Shown piece after piece: positions 9,172-16,425 of a DNA stretch of 64,000 nt (position 1 is the stretch's first letter; each line of letters opens with the position of its first letter). The notes under the pieces were generated by a model, which did not search any database, was not told the DNA's origin, and saw nothing but the letters and a program-made list of their open reading frames with translations. The stretch is from Nannocystis pusilla. GTDB taxonomy: Bacteria; Myxococcota_A; Polyangia; Nannocystales; Nannocystaceae. The position numbers were made by a program, and so were the translations under genes. Location of the stretch: the NCBI RefSeq assembly GCF_026626665.1, contig NZ_JAPNKE010000002.1:848501-912500 (forward strand), given 5' to 3'.

Positions 9172-9577
9172 GTGAGCCGGGGGCAGGAAGACATCGCCGA
9201 ACGCTGGCGGCGCGAGGCCGTGCGTCGCGCGGCGGTGCTGTTCGGGCTCGCCTGCGCGGCCCTGCCAGTGCTCGACCAGTGCGAACAGCACAGCGTGATC
9301 GAGCAGATCGCCGCCGGGCTCCAGGCTGGCGCCCTGCCGGGCGTGCCGGCCTCGGGCTGGCTGTGGATCGGGTACTTCGCGGCGGCCGCGGCGGCCGCGG
9401 CCGCTGTGCTGGCGCGACGACCCTCACGCGCGCTGGCGCCTGTTCGCCGCTTGCGCCGGGCTCCATGTCTGTTACGCGATCGCGACCGGGCTGCGCCTCG
9501 CCGTGCTGGTGGCGCTCGGCCTGTTCGCGTGGAGCTTCGTGGCGCTGCAGGCCGCCGAGGCGCTGGAGCGCGAGTGA
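9172..9577 (+). CDS. Small membrane protein (apparent frameshift)
   Basis: A short protein of about 135 residues. It starts at a GTG (9172), reads MSRGQEDIAERWRREAVRR and then a hydrophobic segment around AAVLFGLACAALPVLD and another with GYFAAAAAAAAAVLARRP. The continuation lies in the next frame (HARWRLFAACAGLHVCYAIA, then LAVLVALGLFAWSFVALQ) and ends at TGA 9575-9577, so a one-base change near 9410-9426 is needed. Together the two parts give three or four membrane helices, an arrangement unlikely by chance. No family is recognised. It is divergent from the FHA gene. Confidence 0.5.
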
Positions 9578-9628
9578 AGATGGCGCGGCGAGCCGCGGGA
9601 AGCGGCCGGCGATCGCTCCGCACCCGGA

Positions 9629-9790
9629 CGGCGACGAGGACGGGTCCGTCGTTGCGATGCGCTGCAGGCGGCGATGGCTTCACCGCGGCGTCGGGGCGGC
9701 GACGAGGACGTGTCCGTCAGAGCGCGCGGTACCGGCGGCGACGGCCTCACCAGCAGCGTCCTGCGGCGACGAGCTCGTCCGCGGGCGGAG
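9629..9790. repeat. Imperfect 67-68 bp tandem repeat, about 2.4 units
   Basis: Three unit starts share CGGCGACGAG, at 9629, 9697 and 9764. Each of the first two units continues with GACG(G/T)GTCCGTC and later a GGCGGCGA-GGC-TCACC segment. The repeat lies between the end of the small membrane protein gene and a cluster of GGACATGT hairpins. It has no convincing reading frame. Confidence 0.5.
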
Positions 9791-9795
9791 GGACG

Positions 9796-9892
9796 AGGGG
9801 ACATGTCGAAGAGGACATGTCACGGAGGACATGTCTTCGAGAATATGTCCTTCGTGACATGTCCCGATGAGCATGTCCCGAGAGTCCAGGCG
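9796..9892. repeat. Cluster of ACATGTC/GGACATGT palindromes
   Basis: About 95 nt densely packed with ACATGTC or its near variants: seven ATGTC or ATGTCC occurrences separated by 3-8 nt, many of which can pair with a neighbour (for example TGTCG-AAGA-GGACA and TGTCC-TTCG-TGACA). The DNA can fold in several alternative ways. It abuts the stop codon of the gene at 9893-10486, so it forms its 3' untranslated region. It is the densest instance of the window-wide hairpin family. Confidence 0.65.
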
Positions 9893-10486
9893 TCACTCGA
9901 CGGCAGAGGCCATCGGCGGCGGCTGGCGCGGGCCCTGGACGGTGCCTTCGGGGACGGTGAAGCCCAGCGATTCGACGAGGGCGCGGTCGTAGCCGCCCTC
10001 GACCCAGAAGCGGACCACGGCGGGCGGCGGGGTCAGGCCGAGCGCGGCGATCTGGCGCGGGTCGACGCCGAGGCCGACGAGATCGCCCTGGGCGCTGACC
10101 CACGCGGGGTAGCCCTCGCCGGTGGTCTCGTCGACGAAGCGGGCCGCGGCCAGGTCGCGCAGGCGCCGGCACACGTAGTCGCGCGGGAGGACGGCCAGCC
10201 AGAAGGCGCCGCCGCGCTGCAGGCGGGCGCGGGCGACGTCGCAGGCGTCGGCCTCGAACTCCGGGACGTCGGCGGGCAGGACCAGCGGGATGAACGGGGC
10301 GTCGGGGTCGGCGCGCAGGATGTCGAGCGCGACCTTGCTGTAAGAACAGGTGCCGATGACGAAGACGCGACCGACGCCCGGGCGCAGCCAGCGGGCCGGG
10401 TCGAGCAGCCAGGCGGTCGCTACCGCGACGAGGAGGCCGGCGGCCAGGCCGGCGAGGAGAGGGCGATGGCGGCGCAACGAATTCAC
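9893..10486 (-). CDS. Membrane-anchored hypothetical protein
   Basis: 197 residues from a GTG start that overlaps the TGA of the preceding gene (10483-10486), which implies translational coupling. A single N-terminal membrane helix (LLAGLAAGLLVAVATAWLL) is followed by a periplasmic or exported domain. That domain contains RVFVIGTCSYSKVALDILRA, PFIPLVLPADVPEF and WLAVLPRDYVCRRL, and a Cys sits in the GTCSYSK context. The FVIGTCSYSKVAL segment followed by FIPLVLP has a vaguely thioredoxin/vitamin-K-epoxide-like feel, but the active-site CxxC is absent and I make no call. It belongs to a three-gene cluster with the next two genes. Confidence 0.7.
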   Translation of the reverse strand: MNSLRRHRPLLAGLAAGLLVAVATAWLLDPARWLRPGVGRVFVIGTCSYSKVALDILRADPDAPFIPLVLPADVPEFEADACDVARARLQRGGAFWLAVLPRDYVCRRLRDLAAARFVDETTGEGYPAWVSAQGDLVGLGVDPRQIAALGLTPPPAVVRFWVEGGYDRALVESLGFTVPEGTVQGPRQPPPMASAVE

Positions 10487-11285
10487 AATGCGGCCATCCA
10501 CTCGAGCTGCTCGAGCAGATCTTGCTGCAGATCCAGGCTCTGGCGGATCTGCGGGTCCGCCGGGTCGAGCCGGCGCAGCGCGGTGAGGTTGTCCGTGACG
10601 AGCTCGATCTCCGAGCGCAGGCTCGTCTGCCACTCGTCCTTGGTGCCGTGCATCGGCAGGCGGATGTCGCCGGCCTGGAACGCGTGATAGCGGGTGCGGC
10701 CGTCGGGCAGCGGCGTGGGCCGGTCGAGCCAGGCGTTGCGGGCGATGCAGTCGGCGTAGGCGTGGCAGTCGTCGGTGGCCTCGTCGCCGAGGTGGGCCGG
10801 GCGTAGACCACGTGGCCGTCGCCGGCGCTCTGGCGCTCGACGACGACGCTGATGTCGGCCTTGCACATGGCCTCCATCTGCGCGAGGTGGCGGGCGCTGC
10901 AGTGCTCCTTGGCCATCGCGAACGGGCTGGCGCCGCCGTGGCGCATCTTCCACGTCTGGGTCGGGATCCACTCGGGGTCGGCCTCGGCCAGGCGGTCGAG
11001 GTCTTCGGGCGCGGCGGCGGCGGCGCGGACGGCCTCGAGGTCGACGTCGCCGAGGACCCAGGCGTCACCGTCGCGTCGGGCGCCCGTGTTGGCGGCGTCG
11101 TAGTCCCGCGGCTGGACGCCGGCGATCTGCAGATAGGAGCCGTAACCGGGCCCGGGCGAGCGGGTGGCCGCCGAGGCCGTCGCCCCGCCGCGGAGACCGC
11201 CGAGGCGCTCGCTCGCCGCGTAGGAGAGCAGGGCACAGACGGCGGCGAGGCCGGCGAGGGTGAAGACCAGCTTCCTTGTGGACAT
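10483..11285 (-). CDS. Exported hypothetical protein (apparent frameshift)
   Basis: Begins MSTRKLVFTLAGLAAVCALL, a signal or anchor sequence. The mature part includes a helical region (DVDLEAVRAAAAAPEDLDRL) and MAKEHCSARHLAQMEAMCKA. The frame changes near 10798-10806, where one missing C in a CCC run would join it to AHLGDEATDDCHAYADCIARN, and the protein then continues to EWMAAL. The full product would be about 267 residues with several Cys. The stop overlaps the GTG of the membrane-anchored gene downstream, and the Cys-rich peptide gene lies 34 nt upstream. The three probably form one transcription unit. The family is not recognised. Confidence 0.6.
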
Positions 11286-11319
11286 TCCGAACCGCCGCTT
11301 CCGTGCTCGTCGTTCGGGA

Positions 11320-11598
11320 TCAGGGGGTCAAACCGACCTCGCCGGTGGCGGCCGGCGTGGGGGCTTTCTTGCCGCACGGCTGGCCGCCATTGAGACACTT
11401 GTAACCGGTGGCGTAGCAGCCCCACCAACCCTTGCTGGTGGTCGTGGCGCAGAACGCCGGGCCGCCCCAGGGATCCCACTTGCAGATGAGGCAGTTGCCG
11501 AACCAGCCGGCCGAGGGCTCGACGGGCTGCGACAACACGCCGGTGCCGAGAGCCAGGCTAAGGGAGAAACCCAAGGCGAATTTGGCGGTGCTGGTCAT
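11320..11598 (-). CDS. Small secreted Cys-rich protein
   Basis: 92 residues. A type I signal peptide (MTSTAKFALGFSLSLALGTG, then VLSQP) precedes a mature peptide of about 68 residues that holds six Cys: NCLICKW, AFCATTTS, WGCYATGYKC and QPCGKK. It is also rich in Trp and Gly. Even Cys number and export suggest three disulfides. It heads the three-gene cluster running to 9893. No homologous family is recognised; a bacteriocin-like or cell-surface role is possible but not supported by any specific motif. Confidence 0.65.
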   Translation of the reverse strand: MTSTAKFALGFSLSLALGTGVLSQPVEPSAGWFGNCLICKWDPWGGPAFCATTTSKGWWGCYATGYKCLNGGQPCGKKAPTPAATGEVGLTP

Positions 11599-12211
11599 GG
11601 GTGCCGACGGGGTATCTGGTCCGTGGTGTGCCTGGTGAGGGCATGAAGGGGATCGGCCCGGAGGGCCAGCGGCCCGTAAGGGCTACGGATGACGCGACCG
11701 GTCTCGATGCACCGGAGTTGGGCCGCCCACGCTTCAATGACCCTAGAGCAACGTCGACGCTAACGCTCGCGGTAGCGAGTTGCAATCATGCTCAGATGTA
11801 TAGTGGCGGGTCAAGATTGATTGTACAAGCATGGATCGCGGCCGATCGCGGGCCCCCGGCGGGCGACCAGGGCTCGTCCGAGAAACATTTGTGAGGCTCG
11901 ATACAATCACGGCAGTTGTGCCATTTTCGCTGACGGGCCCGAATGCAGCGAACAATACCGTAGGACCCCCCGATTGGGCGGCCTCATGCGTCGACGCGGG
12001 CGCCGCCCGGGGCCTGGCGCACGTCCCTGGTTGCGCAGACAGACGTTGTTTCGCGGGCGAGGCCCAGCGCGGGCGGCGGTCGATGCATCTGCAACGACGG
12101 CGAATTCCACCGCCGCGGCCGCGAGAGATCGCGCGGCGGGCAGAGCGAGGCCGGCCGGCCACACCGCCGGAGTGCGCCCTTCACGCAGGTCGGGCCTGCT
12201 AGCCTCAGGCC
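11599..12211. other. 613-nt intergenic region between divergent genes
   Basis: No convincing gene is visible here. The stretch 11750-11970 is clearly richer in A and T than its surroundings (for example around 11780-11830 and 11890-11960), which suits a promoter region. It would serve the Cys-rich gene to the left and the HU-like gene to the right. Open frames here have biased Arg/Pro/Ala content and no start signals. I saw no repeats or hairpin-family copies, in contrast to most other intergenic regions of the window. Confidence 0.4.
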
Positions 12212-12505
12212 ATGACGCGCAAGGAGTTGATCGAGACGATCCGCCGCCAGCTCGACGAGAGCGGCGGTCCGGAGCTGTCCGTGGGGGCGACGGGCAAGGT
12301 GGTCGACGCGGTGTTCGCCGCGGTGGCCGAGAGCCTGCGGCGGGAGGGGCGCTACGTTCACCCGAATTTCGGTTCGTTCTCGGTCCACGTGACCCAAGCG
12401 CGGCCAGGGCGCAACCCGAAGACGGGGGAGGCGATCGAGATCCCCCGCAGCGAGACGGTCCGGTTCAAGCCGGCGCGCGAGCTCAAGGCGGCGCTGGAGG
12501 GCTAA
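12212..12505 (+). CDS. HU/IHF-family DNA-binding protein
   Basis: 97 residues, the standard size. MTRKELIETIRRQLDESG begins the helical dimerisation domain. The beta-arm region NFGSFSVHVTQARPGRNPKTGE contains the family signature (G-x-F then R-x-x-R-x-G-R-N-P-x-T-G), with the Pro at the arm tip that intercalates into bent DNA. The C-terminus is VRFKPARELKAALEG. These proteins bend and compact DNA as dimers. Its stop codon overlaps the stop of the convergent gene by four bases (12502-12505), leaving no room for a separate terminator. Confidence 0.92.
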   Translation: MTRKELIETIRRQLDESGGPELSVGATGKVVDAVFAAVAESLRREGRYVHPNFGSFSVHVTQARPGRNPKTGEAIEIPRSETVRFKPARELKAALEG

Positions 12506-13671
12506 ACAGTCCCGGAGGGCAGGTTCTTCAGGACATGTTCTTTGAGCAAGTAGCCGAAGCCGGCGTTGCGTAGGCGGACCAGCAGCGCCGGGACCTCGAC
12601 CCCGAGGGCCTCGGCCGTGGCCGCGAGGTCCCAGTGGTGCTGCGCCAGCTTCTCGAGCAGGTAGGCCCGCCGGACCTGGGCCGCCGACAGGCGGAAGGTC
12701 TTGCAGTACTCGAGCTCGCCGCTGTCGCGCACGATCGCCTCGCCGATGTGGTTGTCCTCGTCGGGCCGCAGCGCCGACATGAAGCGGCGCAGGCGGAACG
12801 GGCCGGTCCGGTGGACCGTCTTCCAGCGCAGGGTCTCGCGCAGCACGCCCGCGGCCATGTCGGCGGTGAAGGCGGTCCAGTCGGCGCGGGCGCGGGCGAC
12901 GGCGGCGCGCAGGTCGGCGAGGTCGGAGATCTCGGCCTCGCGCACGGCGACGCGGTGGGCCGGGACGTCGTCGTAGAGGATCGCGTACTGATAGACGAGC
13001 TCGCCGAAGAAGTCGCGCACGAGGCTGCGGTGCAGCGCGCGGTAGTCGTCGGGGTGGGGGAACACGACCATCGCCGCGAGGGCGTCGGCGACGAACACGA
13101 GGGCGCCGACCTGGCGCTCGTGGATCTCGAACATCCGCACGGCGTCCTCGAGGCCGTGGACGTAGCTGCCGAGCACCGCGCGCTCGCGCCGGGGCGACAG
13201 GCCGTGGCTCAGCGCCTGCCGGCTGTACTCGCTCCAGGCGACGTCGGGGCCGCCGAAGTGCAGCGACAAGAAGCCCTCCATCGCCAGGTGCAGCGGCAAG
13301 AACCGCAGCGCGCCGGGTTCTTCCTGGCGGACCATGCGGTGGAGCACGCGCACACCGCCGACCTCGCGCAGGCCGAGCTGCTTGTCGGTCAAGGCCGCGC
13401 CGCGGGCGGCCACGGCGGTGCCGTCGCTCGCCCAGCGCAGGACGTAGGCGTGCGGGATGTACGAGCAATAGGCGACCGTCGGGGCGTCGGCCTGGCCGCG
13501 CAGGCCGACGGCGTGGGGCCGCCGGTCCTTGAAATCGAGTGTCCCGAGGCGCAGGTCCTCACGGACATGTTCTTTGAGCAAGGGGACGAGGCGCACCGCG
13601 CCGAACGCCTGCGCCGGGGCGACCTGCAGGCCGCGCAGGCCGAGGCCCTCGCTGGTGTCGTCGAACTTCAC
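12502..13671 (-). CDS. ARPP-2-like domain protein with C-terminal Fis-type HTH
   Basis: 389 residues from a GTG that overlaps the TGA of the TROVE gene (13668-13671), so the two are translationally coupled. The N-terminal two thirds resemble the ARPP-2 domain: GLQVAPAQAFGAVRLVPLL, YCSYIPHAYVLRWASDG and the following VHGLEDAVRMFEIHERQVGAL. The C-terminal 60 residues (QVRRAYLLEKLAQHHWDLAA then TAEALGVEVPALLVRLRNAG) look like a Fis/NtrC-type helix-turn-helix, which would bind DNA. ARPP-2 proteins are known next to TROVE and vWA genes in other bacteria (recalled from genome annotation). A regulatory role for this fusion is inference. The gene carries two identical 20-nt stretches, each encoding LLKEHV. 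Confidence 0.7.
   Translation of the reverse strand: MKFDDTSEGLGLRGLQVAPAQAFGAVRLVPLLKEHVREDLRLGTLDFKDRRPHAVGLRGQADAPTVAYCSYIPHAYVLRWASDGTAVAARGAALTDKQLGLREVGGVRVLHRMVRQEEPGALRFLPLHLAMEGFLSLHFGGPDVAWSEYSRQALSHGLSPRRERAVLGSYVHGLEDAVRMFEIHERQVGALVFVADALAAMVVFPHPDDYRALHRSLVRDFFGELVYQYAILYDDVPAHRVAVREAEISDLADLRAAVARARADWTAFTADMAAGVLRETLRWKTVHRTGPFRLRRFMSALRPDEDNHIGEAIVRDSGELEYCKTFRLSAAQVRRAYLLEKLAQHHWDLAATAEALGVEVPALLVRLRNAGFGYLLKEHVLKNLPSGTV
12531..12550. repeat. 20-nt exact repeat, copy 1 (inside ARPP-2-like gene)
   Basis: GGACATGTTCTTTGAGCAAG occurs here and again at 13563-13582, both in the same reading frame of the same gene (LLKEHV). It includes half of the dispersed GGACATGT motif. The two copies lie at opposite ends of the gene. 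Confidence 0.8.
13563..13582. repeat. 20-nt exact repeat, copy 2 (inside ARPP-2-like gene)
   Basis: Second exact copy of GGACATGTTCTTTGAGCAAG, encoding LLKEHV near residue 30 of the protein. Copy 1 lies near the C-terminus at 12531-12550. Neighbouring bases also belong to the hairpin family (GTGTCCCGAGG just upstream at 13540-13550). Confidence 0.8.
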
Positions 13672-15134
13672 GCGCCCTCCTCCAGCGGCGCGACGTCGGC
13701 CCGGCGCAGGAACACGTCGACGCGGCGGGCCAGGTAGTCCTCGAGCTCGGCCAGCGAGAGGTCGCCCGCGGCGAAGCGGGCGAACGCCAGCGCGGTCGGC
13801 AGATCCTCGGCGTCGCGCAGGCCGAGGGTCGGGACGCCGGGGCCGAGGCGCCGCGGGCCCAGCTCGGGGGCGTCGAACACGGGGTTGATGTGGACGATGG
13901 TGGTGCGGCCCTCGGGGTCGAGGCGGGCCTTGAACACCCGGCAGATCTCGCCGGCGCCGCCGGTGGGGTCGTTGTCGAAGCCGTCGGAGACGACGACGAC
14001 GAGGTCGGGCCGGGTTTCGAGCGCGTCGAGCAAGGGGCCGGTGAGGTCGGTCTGGCCGCGCGGGCCGGCCAGCAATGGGTCGCCTTCGGCAGGTGTCCAA
14101 AAGGACATGTACTCGGCGCTCGCGGCCCGCAGCAGGGCGTCGACCCCGAGCGCGACGGCCAGCGAGCGGCGCGGCTTGTCCGGCGAGCCGGTGGTGGAGT
14201 GGGAGCGGTCGAGGACGGCGACGACGCGGCCGAGCGCGAGCGGGGCCTCGCGCAGACAGCGACGCGCGGCGCCGTCGAGGGCGGCCTGCAGCTCGGACCG
14301 TCGCTCGCGTCGCTCGGCGGAGGGAAGCGAGAGCAGGTAGATCGCCACGCGCGTGAGGCCGGCGCGCGCGAGGTCGATCGCCAGCTCCTTCACGCCCTCG
14401 CGCGCGGCGGCGTTCTGCAGGCGCAGCTTCTCGAGCGCGGTCAGGCGCGGGGCGATCTTCCGCAGGAACACGGCCCGGTCGATGTTGCGGCGGGCCGCCA
14501 TGCCCTCGGCGACGGTGAACGGCAGCTCGTACATCGCCTCGTCGCTGAAGTGGGCCTGGCGGAAGGTCTCGAGCAGCGGGGTGGCGTAGCGGCGCTGCTT
14601 CCAGCCCTTGAACAGGAACCCGCCGAGCTCGCCGGGCAGGCGCAGGTGGGTGTGCAAGATCAGGTCGCGCAGCTTGCCCCTGTACTTGATGGCGTCGAAT
14701 TGTAGATCTGGCCGCGAGGACAGGAAGTCGCGGACGATGGCGCGCAGCCGGCGGTTGTTGACGCCGCGGGCGCGCACGGCCAGGAGCGCCCGGTAGGCCC
14801 GCGGGGCCGGCAGGGAGCGCAGGGCGGCGATCACCAGGCGGCCCTCGTCGCGCCGCTCGCCTGCCTCGAGGTGGCGCGAGCTGGCCAGCAGCTCGGTGAC
14901 GATCCGCGCGCGGTTGAAGTGGTTGACGCCGGCGGCGAGGGTGCGGGCGTAGAGCCGGCGGTAGTTGCCGCGGATGTAGTCGTGGAGGAACTCGATCGAG
15001 ACGGTCTGCGCGCGGCCGTCGCTGTAGAACTCGCGCTGGCCGGTGCAGCAGAAGCAGGCGTTGAGGAACACGACCAGGTCCTCGCAGGTGACCCGCGCGG
15101 CGGCGGCGTGGCGGGTCTCGGCGGACATGGTCAT
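13668..15134 (-). CDS. TROVE-vWA (Ro60-like) RNA-binding protein
   Basis: 488 residues. The helical-repeat TROVE module spans about residues 20-290 (DLVVFLNACFCCTGQREFYS, YRALLAVRARGVNNRRLRAI, GKLRDLILHTHLRLPGELGG, EKLRLQNAAAREGVKELAID). A vWA domain follows (about 310-440) with the MIDAS DRSHS in VVAVLDRSHSTTGSPDKP and VVVVSDGFDNDP. Bacterial Ro60 proteins bind Y-RNA-like RNAs and take part in RNA quality control and repair. No Y RNA, RtcB or PNPase gene was recognised beside it. ATG 15134 (MTMSAETRH) or 15128 is the start; a half-hairpin (CTGTCCCG) sits in the leader just before it. The stop overlaps the ARPP-2-like gene. Confidence 0.85.
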   Translation of the reverse strand: MTMSAETRHAAAARVTCEDLVVFLNACFCCTGQREFYSDGRAQTVSIEFLHDYIRGNYRRLYARTLAAGVNHFNRARIVTELLASSRHLEAGERRDEGRLVIAALRSLPAPRAYRALLAVRARGVNNRRLRAIVRDFLSSRPDLQFDAIKYRGKLRDLILHTHLRLPGELGGFLFKGWKQRRYATPLLETFRQAHFSDEAMYELPFTVAEGMAARRNIDRAVFLRKIAPRLTALEKLRLQNAAAREGVKELAIDLARAGLTRVAIYLLSLPSAERRERRSELQAALDGAARRCLREAPLALGRVVAVLDRSHSTTGSPDKPRRSLAVALGVDALLRAASAEYMSFWTPAEGDPLLAGPRGQTDLTGPLLDALETRPDLVVVVSDGFDNDPTGGAGEICRVFKARLDPEGRTTIVHINPVFDAPELGPRRLGPGVPTLGLRDAEDLPTALAFARFAAGDLSLAELEDYLARRVDVFLRRADVAPLEEGA

Positions 15135-15334
15135 CGGGACAGGTAAGCCGCCCGGGGAAGGAGTGCTCGACTGCTTAGCGCAGCTCCAGATGCCGAATTC
15201 GGAAGTCGAGCGGAAGTCCCGCGGGCGGCCCGCCGAGCCTACCACGCGGCCCTGCGCGGCGTGGCGACGGACGGGCGCTCGCGGGCGCGCGGGGGCGCGA
15301 GCATGGGCTCGCGGGGGCGCGCGGGCGGACGACT

Positions 15335-16425
15335 TCAGCGGCGGCGCACGAAGTAGGTGCGCATGTTGCCGCGCCCCTTGAGCGCGACCTCGCCGCGCTC
15401 CTCGATCTCGTAGCGGGTCGGGTCGATCAGCGCGTGCGTCGACTGGCTGATCTGCACGTGCATCGGCTGGCTGGTGGTCTCCATCCGGCTGGCGATGTTG
15501 ACCGTGTCGCCGTACAGGCAAAACCGCGGCATCTTGGTGCCGACCACGCCGGCGACCACCGGGCCCGAGTTGACGCCGATCCGGATCTGCAGCGGCGCGC
15601 CGGTCGGCAGGGCCATGCCATCGACGGCCTCGAGCATGTCGAGGGCGACGTCGCAGATCGCGTCGGCGTGGCGCGGGTTGGGGTCGGGCACGCCGCCGGC
15701 GATGACGTAGCAGTCGCCCACGGTCTCGATCTTGTAGACGGGGTGGCGCTCGATCAGCGCGTCGAAGCGGGTGTAGAGCCGGCCGAGCAGCTCGAACACC
15801 TCGAGCGGCGAGTGGTCGCTGGCCGCCCGCGTGTAGTCGACGATGTCGCAGAACAGCACCGTGACCTGCGGATAGTGGTCGCCGACGACGCTGCGGCCCT
15901 CGCGGAGGGTGTTGGCGACGCTCTGCGGCAGCATGCTGTAGAGCAGGTCGTCGCTGCGCCGCTTCTCGTCGGCGAGCGCCGCGGCGGCGCCTCGGCCAAA
16001 AGGCGCGCGTCCTCCAGCTGGCGCTGCAGGGCGCGCAGCGAGACGTGGGTGGCGACGCGGGCGAGCAGCTCCTCGAGGTGGAACGGCTTGGTGACGTAGT
16101 CGACGCCGCCGACCTCGAAGGCGCGGATCTTGTCGAGCACCTCGTCGCGGGCGCTCATGAAGATGACCGGCACGTCGCGGGTGTCGGCCTGGGCCTTGAG
16201 CTGCTGGCAGACCTCGTAGCCGGTCATACCCGGCATGTTGATATCGAGGAGCACGAGGTCCGGCGCGGCCGCGGCCGCGGCCTGCAGCGCCTGCAGGCCC
16301 GAGGTCACCGGCCGCACCTTGTACCCCTGGGCGGCCAGCATCTCGGTCAAGATCCGGAGGTTGACGAGGGTGTCGTCGACGACCAGGATGTCGCCGCGCA
16401 CGGGCTGATAGGACTTCTCGCTCAT
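15335..16425 (-). CDS. Response regulator fused to class III adenylate/guanylate cyclase (frameshifted)
   Basis: The N-terminus is a receiver domain (residues 1-130): DILVVDDTLVNLRIL, LVLLDINMPGM with the phospho-acceptor Asp, and VIFMSARDEV. A short helical linker leads into a nucleotidyl cyclase catalytic domain: VTVLFCDIVDYTRAA supplies a metal-binding Asp and ETVGDCYVIAGGVPDP the second, with IGVNSGPVVAGVVG after. Receiver and cyclase are in different frames, and a one-base change near 15975-15995 is needed. The ATG at 16425 has GGAGGT upstream and overlaps the histidine-kinase stop (ATGA). The pair therefore couples a phosphorelay to cyclic nucleotide production in the cytoplasm. Substrate (ATP or GTP) is not certain. 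Confidence 0.85.

Noticed and set aside
9796..9892. CRISPR-like array
   Set aside because: Repeats are only 8-10 nt, spacers are 3-8 nt and not unique, and no cas genes are present.
11831..12202. Possible small gene upstream of the HU-like gene
   Set aside because: No ribosome-binding site, low-quality composition and a broad overlap with the presumed promoter region.
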